From: Marinirhabdus gelatinilytica
GTDB taxonomy: Bacteria > Bacteroidota > Bacteroidia > Flavobacteriales > Flavobacteriaceae
NCBI RefSeq assembly: GCF_003353425.1
Contig: NZ_QRAO01000001.1
Coordinates: forward strand, 992,001 to 1,056,000
Length of the DNA: 64,000 nucleotides
Direction of reading: 5' to 3'
Below the pieces are notes generated by a model that had not been told where the DNA came from, did not search any database, and saw nothing but the letters and a program-made list of their open reading frames with translations. Position 1 is the stretch's first letter, and each line of letters starts with the position of its first letter. Both the position numbers and the translations under genes were made by a program. This document shows positions 34,176 to 41,360 of this stretch, one piece after another.

Positions 34176-34251
34176 TGTCTGGTTGAGCGCAGTTGGAACC
34201 TCATTAACCTTGGGAATCTCAAAATAGTTCTCGACTCCGCTCGAACGGACA
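34176..34251. repeat. Paired inverted GAGCGCAGTCGAG repeats between susC and susD
   Basis: A forward unit (34176-34200, core TTGAGCGCAGTTGGAA) and an inverted unit (34227-34251, core TCGACTCCGCTCGAAC) face each other across a 26-bp spacer that contains TCTCAAAAT. The 76-bp element can fold into a long hairpin and is nearly the same layout as the element at 37471-37547. Confidence 0.8.
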
Positions 34252-34265
34252 AAATGAATGCTTAT

Positions 34266-37200
34266 TTAAAAATTTAATCCTGCTTTTATACCAATGCTAC
34301 GTGTGGTAGCATAACTCATATCTTCCACACCGCTCACAAATCCGTTGCCTTGCACAGCAAGCTGCTCAGGATCGAAATGCGGATTTTCGGTAATCGCGAA
34401 AATGTTTCGTCCAATGAGTGACACCTTTATGTCGCCACCTTCTTTTAGCCCTAAAAATCCATCTTTCAGTTTAAAGGAATATCCTATGGCAAACTGTCTT
34501 AATTTAAGATACGAAGCGTCGTAAATATTGTTCTCTTCGTGGTTTCTATCATAAAACTGTCGGTAATAACTCTCTGCCGAAATCGCTACGGTATTGGGAG
34601 TGCCATCTTGGGTAACCCCTTCGGCAATAATACCTTCTGTGGGTCGGTTTGCTGTTTCGGCCAATTGACCGCCCACGTTACCAAGTGCTCGAGTACGGGA
34701 AACGATTTCGCCTCCTTGACGCCAATCGAACAAAAAGCTAAGGTTCCATTTTTTATATGTAAACTCATTGTTCCAGCCCAACATAAAATCTGGATTGTAA
34801 TTCCCTAGTTTTTGCAGTTCATTGTTGGCAATGTAGTTACCATTTTCATCTATGATAAAATCACCATTTTCATTCTTTAAATAACCAGTACCATAAATGT
34901 CACCCACTTCGCCGCCTTCTTCTACTTGAAACCAAACGGTTTGATTTGCGCTGTCGTAAATTCGGCTAAAGGCCAAGGTGAGCCTACCATCACTTTGCGG
35001 TAAACTTTCAACTACTGCTCTATTGGTGCTAAAGTTGAAAGTAGAATTCCATCGGAAATTTTCATTGCGGACGGGTGTGATCCCTGCAATGATTTCCAGG
35101 CCTTGGTTTCTTACCGAACCACCATTGACTACCTGTTGGTTATATCCTGAAGATATAGCGATAGGCAGCGAGATAATTTGGTCCTCGGTCAACGCATTAT
35201 AATACGTGAAGTCCAAATTCAATCGATTGCTGAAAAAACGAACATCTGCACCCACTTCAAAAGAGGTTACTTGCTCTGGCCTTAGGTTGGCATTGGGGAT
35301 AAAATTTTGGTTGCTTACCGTGGGTTGTCCCAGAAATGGTGTTTGCGAGATGAAAGCGCCCGAGGTTTGGTAGGGCCCCGTATCGTTACCTACTTGTGCA
35401 ACACTTGCTCTTAACTTTGCGAACGAAATGGTTTGGGGCAGTTGCGCAACTTCGGAGAGGATAAACGCACCTGACACCGATGGGTAAAAAAACGAAGCGC
35501 CATTTACCGAAAACGGCGTCGCTAACGCACTAGACCAATCGTTTCGCCCCGTGATGTCTATAAACAGAAAATCTTTGTAGCCCAATTTGGCGATACCATA
35601 AAGGGAATTGATTCGTTTTTCAGAATCGAACTGAAACACCTCAATAGGAGAGGCGGCGTTGTTTAAGTTGAAAATTCCCGGCTGTGCCAGATTAACCGTT
35701 TGCGACTGTTTGGTGGAGGCCGTTTGGTCCAACCTGTTTCCTCCTGCCGAAATATCGAAACTGAAATCGCCAAAATCCTTGGTGTAATTTATTAAGAAGT
35801 CGGTGTTCACTTCCCGATACAGCACATCATGTTCGGCATAACCCCCTTGTTGGAATCGATTGCTGCTGAAGGCACGGCGTAGTTGTCGCTTTTCAGAAGA
35901 ATAATCCATCCCTGAACGTAGGCTAATGCTTATTTCTGGAGATATTTTTTGTGTGATGGACACATTTCCGAAGACCCTATCACGTTCAAAACTGTTTCGG
36001 TTCTCAAAAAGAATAAAATAGGGATTGTCAAAAAATGTATAGTTAAAGGAGTATTGCTGAATGCCTTCCAAACCCGGCTGCCAATAATCACGAAGATTTT
36101 CAATATTGAGGGATCGAGGTCCCCAGGCTACCAATGAGTAGTTTACGTTCTCGCTTCCGTAGCCATTGGACGGACGGTTATCGCTGCTAGAATTTACGTA
36201 GCTAATGGAAGCATCAATATCGGTAAGGCTCGAAGGCTCAAAATGAAGTTTGGTACTTACCGTTTGCCTATCCAGATTTACACCAGGTATGATGGATTCG
36301 CTCCTTAAATCTGTAAATGAAAGACGATAATTTCCGCTCTCAAACCCATTGGAAACCGATGCATTGTTAATAGTCGTGATGCCTGTTTTATAAAAATCCT
36401 TCAAATTATCAGGATTAGACACAAAAGGAGTTGGGGTTATGGGTAGGCCATTGTACAAGGAAGTATCTCCCCCTCGAACCACAGAGCCATTGGGCAATAC
36501 CACAGGGCTATCGTATTGTGGGATGAGGTTGCCCACATCGAGGCGCGGTCCCCACGAATAGGTTATGTTGTCGTTCAACCCACCGCCAAGACCATCTACG
36601 TATTCAAATTCGCCAGAATTGCCCTGTCCATACTCATCCTGAAATTCGGGTAGCTTAAAAGCAGTTTCCACGAAAAGGGAGGAATTGATACTAATACCCA
36701 ATCCTTTACTATTCTTCCCGCTTTTGGTTTCAATCACGATAACACCGTTGGAGGCGCGTGTGCCGTAGAGTGCAGCAGCGCTGGGACCTTTCAGAGCCGT
36801 AACGCTTTCAATATCGTCTGGATTTACCTCCATGGCACCGTTCCCAAAGTCAATTTCCTGAAAACCTGCTGCGGCCTCATTGGTAAAATTGAAGACCGTT
36901 TGGTTGTTGATGGGAACACCATCTACTACGAACAATGGATTGTTATTGCTGAAAGAAGCCTCACCACGAATCGTGACTTTTGAAGAAGATCCTACTCCCG
37001 TAGCCCCTTGTGAAATGGTGACGCCCGCTAATTTTCCTGAAAGATTGTCCAAGAAGTTCACGGCCTTTACATCATTAATTTCTCCTGACTCTAATGCCTG
37101 TACCGTGTATCCTAACTTTTTCTCCTCCCGTTCAATCCCGAGGGCGGTTACTACTATTTCGTCCAGTCCCTCGGCACTTTCGGCTAGTTTTGCAAAGATT

Positions 37201-37460
37201 TGGGTGCTGTTTCCCACAGTGTAGGTTTGAGTGACATATCCGATGGAGGAAATTTGTAAAACTGAATTTTCGTTAGTGACCGAAATAGTAAAGTTACCAT
37301 CCTCATCGGTGGTTGTTCCGTTGGCGGTGTTGATTTCAATCACACTCGCAAAAGGAATAGCCTGATTGTTCTGGGCACTTTCTACGGTACCCGTCACTGT
37401 AATTTGTGAATAGCCTACTGCTGAGCATAACAGCAGTACGGCAATGTATATTTGTTTCAT
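34266..37460 (-). CDS. SusC/RagA-family TonB-dependent receptor
   Basis: A 1064-residue outer-membrane receptor. After a signal peptide (ending VGYSQ) come a CarboxypepD_reg domain (about 20-100), a plug domain (about 110-240; LFVVDGVPINNQ, ESVTALKGPSAAALYGTRASNG) and a 22-strand barrel to the C-terminal Phe (GIKAGLNF). SusC-family proteins import ligands captured by SusD, powered by TonB. The gene is bracketed by two copies of the paired palindromic repeat. No FecR or sigma factor, and no TonB box reader, is visible next to it, so regulation is not via an ECF module. Confidence 0.92.
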   Translation of the reverse strand: MKQIYIAVLLLCSAVGYSQITVTGTVESAQNNQAIPFASVIEINTANGTTTDEDGNFTISVTNENSVLQISSIGYVTQTYTVGNSTQIFAKLAESAEGLDEIVVTALGIEREEKKLGYTVQALESGEINDVKAVNFLDNLSGKLAGVTISQGATGVGSSSKVTIRGEASFSNNNPLFVVDGVPINNQTVFNFTNEAAAGFQEIDFGNGAMEVNPDDIESVTALKGPSAAALYGTRASNGVIVIETKSGKNSKGLGISINSSLFVETAFKLPEFQDEYGQGNSGEFEYVDGLGGGLNDNITYSWGPRLDVGNLIPQYDSPVVLPNGSVVRGGDTSLYNGLPITPTPFVSNPDNLKDFYKTGITTINNASVSNGFESGNYRLSFTDLRSESIIPGVNLDRQTVSTKLHFEPSSLTDIDASISYVNSSSDNRPSNGYGSENVNYSLVAWGPRSLNIENLRDYWQPGLEGIQQYSFNYTFFDNPYFILFENRNSFERDRVFGNVSITQKISPEISISLRSGMDYSSEKRQLRRAFSSNRFQQGGYAEHDVLYREVNTDFLINYTKDFGDFSFDISAGGNRLDQTASTKQSQTVNLAQPGIFNLNNAASPIEVFQFDSEKRINSLYGIAKLGYKDFLFIDITGRNDWSSALATPFSVNGASFFYPSVSGAFILSEVAQLPQTISFAKLRASVAQVGNDTGPYQTSGAFISQTPFLGQPTVSNQNFIPNANLRPEQVTSFEVGADVRFFSNRLNLDFTYYNALTEDQIISLPIAISSGYNQQVVNGGSVRNQGLEIIAGITPVRNENFRWNSTFNFSTNRAVVESLPQSDGRLTLAFSRIYDSANQTVWFQVEEGGEVGDIYGTGYLKNENGDFIIDENGNYIANNELQKLGNYNPDFMLGWNNEFTYKKWNLSFLFDWRQGGEIVSRTRALGNVGGQLAETANRPTEGIIAEGVTQDGTPNTVAISAESYYRQFYDRNHEENNIYDASYLKLRQFAIGYSFKLKDGFLGLKEGGDIKVSLIGRNIFAITENPHFDPEQLAVQGNGFVSGVEDMSYATTRSIGIKAGLNF

Positions 37461-37470
37461 GGTGTAAAAA

Positions 37471-37547
37471 TGTCTGTTCTAGCGCAGTCGAGAATTTCTC
37501 AAAATGATAAGAAGTAATAATGACCTCTCGACTGCGCTCGAGGGGAC
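37471..37547. repeat. Paired inverted GAGCGCAGTCGAG repeats upstream of susC
   Basis: Forward unit 37471-37494 (core TCTAGCGCAGTCGAGAAT) and inverted unit 37522-37547 (core CTCGACTGCGCTCGAG) with a 27-bp spacer containing TCTCAAAAT. The layout matches 34176-34251. It lies within the leader region just 10 bp before the susC ATG, so it must affect either the transcript or its recombination. Confidence 0.82.
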
Positions 37548-37568
37548 ATAAATATTGGTTGCAAAAAC

Positions 37569-38249
37569 TTAAACAGACAATGGGGAACCTTTATTAAAAG
37601 GACTTTTTTTCTGAAATGAAGAAGTATTGAAATTATATACTGAAAAAAAATGCACTCCGTTTGAGACGATAGTGTGCAAAATTTTGCGAAGCGAAGTTGT
37701 GATTTTCCTAAAACCGTTAAGCAGGTCTCGAACATCGACAACCGTATCAATATCTTGAAGTGTCTCCAAGAAAATTATGTTGTTGCGCTGCACGGCTACT
37801 AATCGAGCAATACTCTGGGTTAATCTCGAGGTTTGCCAAGGTAATTTTAAGAAGATGTTCTTGTTGAACTGGGATTTGTGCAGTCCCATTAAATAATACC
37901 CACCATCGGTAGAGGGGCCCAATACTATTTTTTCGGTTTCAAGAAGCTTTGCCGTTTTTGAAAGTTGACAGGACTTAAGATGCGGCGTATCATTTCCAAC
38001 GGTTATTACGTTTTCAAAACCTTGCTCGTACACCCATTGTATTGCATTGGTGTACCTTTCTCCAAAAGTTGTCCCGCTTTGTTCTTTTTCTGAAAAGAGG
38101 AAATATGGTAGCCCCGTTTTTTGAACCTTGGCGACCGTTTGTTGGTTCAGTTCTTGAAAAAGCAGTTCAGCTCTTCGGAAAGGTTTATTTTTTCTCTCCT
38201 CTTGAGCCGAATTGGCAAAAATTAATATGGCGGTTTTTTGGTTGATGAT
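37569..38249 (-). CDS. Diverged TIGR04282/DUF2064 glycosyltransferase with non-standard start
   Basis: A second TIGR04282-like protein: KTAILIFANSAQEER, FGERYTNAI, VITVGNDTPHL and VLGPSTDGGYYLMGLH. The first ATG/GTG/TTG in frame is a GTG at 38033, which would remove about one third of the domain. The same frame runs upstream to the TAA that ends arsS (38259-38261), which is in the same frame, and encodes the conserved N-terminal strand. No ATG, GTG or TTG is present between, so the start is probably ATC at 38249 or 38246. The tail after DLLNG (about 45 residues) looks non-conserved. The canonical basic loop PxxGKxKTRL of the family reads FANSAQEERKNK, so this copy is diverged and may have a different or no catalytic role. 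Confidence 0.7.
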   Translation of the reverse strand: MINQKTAILIFANSAQEERKNKPFRRAELLFQELNQQTVAKVQKTGLPYFLFSEKEQSGTTFGERYTNAIQWVYEQGFENVITVGNDTPHLKSCQLSKTAKLLETEKIVLGPSTDGGYYLMGLHKSQFNKNIFLKLPWQTSRLTQSIARLVAVQRNNIIFLETLQDIDTVVDVRDLLNGFRKITTSLRKILHTIVSNGVHFFSVYNFNTSSFQKKSPFNKGSPLSV

Positions 38250-38258
38250 TCTATTCCG

Positions 38259-39326
38259 TTAATCGGTTACGGTTCCTTGGCAACTACTGCCTGCCCCGGC
38301 CGTACAGCCGTAGCAATGTTGGGAAATTACAATATTTCTATTGTTTAAAATATCTTCGTTGTACTCGCTAATGTGCTTGATCTTGCTGGCAACGGGTAAC
38401 TCTAGCATTTGGTTGAAATCACAATCGAACAAATAGCCATCCCAACTTATTGAAATAGTGTTGGTACACATCACGTTTTCAACGGCGGCAGGATTGTAGG
38501 CATCTACCAATTGGTACATATAATCCTCGTAATTTTCAGAAGCGATCAAATAATCCAGGAATCGAGCTATGGGCAGATTGGTAATTGCAAATAGATTGTG
38601 GAAGTGTATGCCAAAATCTTCTAATAGGGCTTTTTTAAAGTCTTTTTCCATACTGGCTTGGTCACCTGGTAAAAAGGCACCGCTTGGGTTGTACACCAAA
38701 TCCAATCGCAGGTCACTATCTGGCATCCCATAGCCACGGTCGTTAAGCTCCTGTAATGCTTTTATGGACATATCGAACACCCCTTCACCGCGTTGCTTAT
38801 CAGTCTTTCCTCTTGTCCAGTGTGGCATGCTGCTCACTACGTGTACATTGTGCTTTTTAAAGAAATCTGGGAGATCGTAATACTTCTTGTTGGCTCTTAT
38901 GATGGTCAAGTTACTGCGCACGATAAAGTCCTTGACACCTGCTTTGCTGGCCTCTTCCACAAAACGGCGGAAGTTAGGGTTCATCTCTGGGGCACCGCCA
39001 GTGAGGTCCAATGTGTGGGCTCCAGTATTACGAATTACCTCTAAGCATTGCTCCATGGTTTCCCAGGTCATGATTTCCTTACGGTCCGGGCCCGCATCTA
39101 CGTGGCAATGTTCGCAAACTTGGTTGCACATATAACCCACGTTTATTTGTAATATCTCTAGCTTTTTGGGGCGAAGCGGAAATTGGTTAGTTTCATCTAT
39201 TTTTTTTGCGAAGGTAGGGAGCTCGCCATCTTGGAAAATCCCGTTGGAGAGAATTTCCAACTGTCTGTTGGATTGGGCAAGGTCGCTATTTCGTTTCTGT
39301 AAGCTTTGTGTTTTTAGTTTTCCCAT
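38259..39326 (-). CDS. arsS: Arsenosugar biosynthesis radical SAM enzyme ArsS
   Basis: A 355-residue radical SAM protein with the 4Fe-4S motif C67-x3-C71-x2-C74 (CNQVCEHC), the GGE-like segment LTGGAPEMNP (about 108-117), and a C-terminal cysteine set C338, C341 and C349 (CYGCTAGAGSSC). Characterised ArsS transfers the 5'-deoxyadenosyl group of SAM to dimethylarsenite, making the precursor of arsenosugars. Some family members are selenoproteins; this one has no in-frame TGA. The same-frame TAA is followed directly by the TIGR04282-like reading frame. It is upstream of the SusC, SusD and symporter genes. Confidence 0.92.
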   Translation of the reverse strand: MGKLKTQSLQKRNSDLAQSNRQLEILSNGIFQDGELPTFAKKIDETNQFPLRPKKLEILQINVGYMCNQVCEHCHVDAGPDRKEIMTWETMEQCLEVIRNTGAHTLDLTGGAPEMNPNFRRFVEEASKAGVKDFIVRSNLTIIRANKKYYDLPDFFKKHNVHVVSSMPHWTRGKTDKQRGEGVFDMSIKALQELNDRGYGMPDSDLRLDLVYNPSGAFLPGDQASMEKDFKKALLEDFGIHFHNLFAITNLPIARFLDYLIASENYEDYMYQLVDAYNPAAVENVMCTNTISISWDGYLFDCDFNQMLELPVASKIKHISEYNEDILNNRNIVISQHCYGCTAGAGSSCQGTVTD

Positions 39327-39374
39327 ACATATGGCCCACTAATGTGGATAACTCTTTTTTAAAAATTAATTTTT

Positions 39375-39460
39375 GCGTGAGGCATTGAGGCTTTGTAGGA
39401 GCTCCTTTAATAGAGCGACTGCCGAAAGTCTGCCTGCCGGCAGGACCCTTTTGGTCACGC
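39375..39460. ncRNA. Structured intergenic element between arsS and the AhpD-like gene
   Basis: GCGTGA (39375-39380) pairs with TCACGC (39455-39460). Inside are a palindrome GGAGCTCC (39398-39405), the hairpin GACT/AGTC (39417-39430), the perfect palindrome CCTGCCGGCAGG (39433-39444) and the hairpin GACC/GGTC (39444-39456). This multi-stem layout is unusual for a 145-bp spacer. It resembles a type of interspersed structured repeat that I recall from flavobacterial intergenic DNA, but I cannot verify the family; a regulatory RNA, a processing site or a repeat are all possible. Confidence 0.45.
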
Positions 39461-39471
39461 CCAGACAGATA

Positions 39472-39801
39472 CTATCCGTCCAGTTTGTTTACTTTGTTCA
39501 TCATCATCACCCCATGAACCAGGGATGCTCCTCCTTTTATGGCAGCGCCTGCGTGGATGGCTTCCATCATTTCCTCTTTAGTGACGCCGCGTTGCAGGGC
39601 ATCTTTCGTATAGGCATCTATACAGTACGGGCATTGCTCGGTATGTGCAACGGCCAGTGCTATGAGTGATTTTTCACGGGCGGTGAGGGCTCCCTCCTCA
39701 AATACTTTGCCGTAGTAATCGAAAAATTTGGTTCCTAGCTCTTCGCTCCACTCGGTAATATTGCCGAATTTACGGAGATCTTTTGGATCGTAATATGACA
39801 T
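39472..39801 (-). CDS. Arsenosugar-associated AhpD/carboxymuconolactone-decarboxylase-like protein
   Basis: A 109-residue, all-helical protein of the AhpD-like superfamily. The redox-active CxxC is EQCPYC (C57, C60) with a nearby His53, as in alkylhydroperoxidases, where the pair reduces a peroxide or disulfide. It matches the peroxidase-like proteins that accompany arsS in arsenosugar gene sets. It is the first gene of the arsS-side run on the minus strand, with a long palindrome 20 bp before its ATG. A role in reducing arsenic(V) intermediates or protecting thiols is inferred. Confidence 0.85.
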   Translation of the reverse strand: MSYYDPKDLRKFGNITEWSEELGTKFFDYYGKVFEEGALTAREKSLIALAVAHTEQCPYCIDAYTKDALQRGVTKEEMMEAIHAGAAIKGGASLVHGVMMMNKVNKLDG

Positions 39802-39820
39802 AGTTGTTAGTTCTGATTAT

Positions 39821-39864
39821 TATTTACGCAACAAAACACTGACCGGTTTTGTTGCTCGTAAATA
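39821..39864. promoter_or_regulatory. 44-bp interrupted palindrome upstream of the arsenosugar genes
   Basis: Left arm TATTTACG-CAACAAAAC (39821-39837), right arm GTTTTGTTG-CT-CGTAAATA (39846-39864), with an 8-bp centre. Seventeen of the paired positions match, interrupted only by two extra bases. A TACCTTTA (-7-like, minus strand, 39868-39875) lies just upstream, which would put the palindrome at about +1 to +45. This fits an operator, but a leader stem-loop is also possible; no T-run follows on either strand, so a terminator is unlikely. Confidence 0.55.
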
Positions 39865-39917
39865 TAATAAAGGTAGTCTTGGTATTATTGAAACCTTACG
39901 AAAGTTTTACAAAAAGT

Positions 39918-40670
39918 TCAATCAAACGTATAGGCTATGCCGGTGGTAAACTCATATTGGGAATTGGGAATGCCCACAGCAGGAAAGGCGTCGTACACAA
40001 AGGTATGGCTCAATTTTACTGAAAAATTACTGAACAACCCCACCAAAAGGGAGCTCTGGCTAGAAACTCGGTAATCGCCAAAATCCTTGAACAACGGTTG
40101 GTAGTACGTAGTGCTTATTATGCTGATGTTTTTTGTGGGATACAAACTGAAGGAAAAATAGGAAGTGCCCCTAAAGTTCTTTTGTAAAGGGGTTATACCA
40201 TCTGCCACTTCCTCATACTCGTACATTGCGGCGGCGCCAAGGTATAATTTGTAATTTTCGGAAGTGGTGAGTTTAAACCGTGGTCCCGTGCCTGCGAGCC
40301 CCCTAAAATCTATAAGGTTCACTTTGTTGTACTGCCCCTGTACAAAAACTTCCCAAGCAATCCTTGGGTGGAAACGATAGTTGTAGCGCAGGTGCGAGAT
40401 AAAGGCATTCTCGAACCGCTCACCTTCAATTTTTTGGAAATTGATATCGTTTTTGAAGAGGGCAAGGTGGTTATTGTTCTTGTATTGCACGTGCACGTTG
40501 CTGCCAAGGGTGACAAAATCGTTCACGTTTCTTTTCAATGCAAAATTTACACTGGCAGCACCCGAAAATCCAGAAGTATCTGTTACTTTTCGAAGCGATT
40601 CTGCGTTTAAAATCTGTGCTTGGCCTACATAACTTGCCAACAGTAGTAGTGATAGGTAAAGTTTTTTCAT
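39918..40670 (-). CDS. DUF481-family outer-membrane barrel protein
   Basis: A 250-residue protein with a signal peptide (ending GQAQ) and an amphipathic strand-rich body ending in an aromatic-aspartate tail (IAYTFD), in line with DUF481 barrels. Segments such as FHPRIAWEVFVQGQYNK and NYKLYLGAAAMYEYEEV match that group. The function of DUF481 proteins is not settled. It has its own promoter and precedes the AhpD-like gene by 117 bp, so its membership in the arsenosugar set is unclear. Confidence 0.75.
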   Translation of the reverse strand: MKKLYLSLLLLASYVGQAQILNAESLRKVTDTSGFSGAASVNFALKRNVNDFVTLGSNVHVQYKNNNHLALFKNDINFQKIEGERFENAFISHLRYNYRFHPRIAWEVFVQGQYNKVNLIDFRGLAGTGPRFKLTTSENYKLYLGAAAMYEYEEVADGITPLQKNFRGTSYFSFSLYPTKNISIISTTYYQPLFKDFGDYRVSSQSSLLVGLFSNFSVKLSHTFVYDAFPAVGIPNSQYEFTTGIAYTFD

Positions 40671-40693
40671 TTTTACGGAATGTTAAAACGCTG

Positions 40694-40701
40694 CAAAGGT
40701 A
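40694..40701 (-). promoter_or_regulatory. Flavobacterial -7 element for the DUF481 gene
   Basis: On the minus strand TACCTTTG, an exact TAnnTTTG match, 24 bp before the ATG at 40670. Confidence 0.55.
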
Positions 40702-40842
40702 CTATTTACAGTTAAAACCACAGGTTGGTTAGCACTGCTTTTTGGGTGTGTTAAAGTTTTGTTTAAATTCTGAAATAGAACACTAAACTGAATTATATTT
40801 AGTTCTCTTTTTAAGAGACTAGCAAAGAGTTCTAATTTTTTA

Positions 40843-41079
40843 ATGAATAACAGTATGGATATCATAAACGAAGCCTTGCAGTTTGAGCAAGAGAAGCATA
40901 CATTCAAGACCACTAGCGACCGTATCGTTGCCAGTAGAAAAGCGAAGGAATTGATCTTGGGTGTCAATGAAATATATAAACAGAACAAGGATGCCGCATT
41001 AATGGATTTGATGAAGCGACTTACCGTTATAAAACAGAAGATAGAGAAACGATTGAAAGGTCGTTCCCTGGCAGCTTAA
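40843..41079 (+). CDS. Small helical protein, unknown function
   Basis: A 78-residue (74 from the ATG at 40855) charged, helix-rich cytoplasmic protein (ALQFEQEKHTFKTTSDRIVAS...LTVIKQKIEKRLKGRS). No family is recognised. It is followed by a strong rho-independent terminator and a tRNA gene, and its codon pattern is like the surrounding genes, so it is probably real. Confidence 0.65.
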   Translation: MNNSMDIINEALQFEQEKHTFKTTSDRIVASRKAKELILGVNEIYKQNKDAALMDLMKRLTVIKQKIEKRLKGRSLAA

Positions 41080-41098
41080 GGAGTGCCAGTATAGATTT

Positions 41099-41130
41099 AA
41101 ACCGAAACAAATTTTGTTTCGGTTTTTTTA
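41099..41130 (+). terminator. Rho-independent terminator after the 78-residue gene
   Basis: Stem AAACCGAAACAAA / TTTGTTTCGGTTT followed by a T-run, 20 bp after the stop codon. Confidence 0.8.
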
Positions 41131-41141
41131 CATTATTTGTT

Positions 41142-41170
41142 TTGAGTTGAACAAAATAAATTTATCTTTG
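41142..41170 (+). promoter_or_regulatory. Promoter of tRNA-Phe, TTG-N18-TATCTTTG
   Basis: TTG (41142-41144) and TATCTTTG (41163-41170) with an 18-bp spacer, matching the Bacteroidota consensus. The tRNA begins 16 bp downstream. Confidence 0.7.
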
Positions 41171-41185
41171 CATCCGCTTTAAGCA

Positions 41186-41261
<76 letters not shown>

Positions 41262-41263
41262 TT

Positions 41264-41296
41264 AAACCCAAGCTCTGTGTTGAGATTGGGTTTTTT
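41264..41296 (+). terminator. Rho-independent terminator after tRNA-Phe
   Basis: Stem AACCCAA (41265-41271) / TTGGGTT (41286-41292) followed by T residues, 3 bp after the tRNA. Confidence 0.7.
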
Positions 41297-41360
41297 GTTT
41301 TATGGGATTTTCTTCCCTTTGTTTGCAACATCGCTAAAAGTTAAAAGTCTTTACAAGTAT

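Noticed and set aside
38259-39326. ArsS as a selenoprotein
   Set aside because: Some family members use selenocysteine in the C-terminal motif, but here all positions are encoded as Cys and the gene ends at TAA.
39343-39351. Perfect DnaA box (TGTGGATAA) upstream of arsS
   Set aside because: A single 9-mer with no cluster of further boxes, no AT-rich unwinding region and no replication genes nearby. Likely chance.
23127-40670. The cluster as a recently acquired genomic island
   Set aside because: No integrase, transposase, attachment duplication or obvious composition change at either end; tRNA-Phe lies nearby, but no direct repeat of its 3' end was seen.
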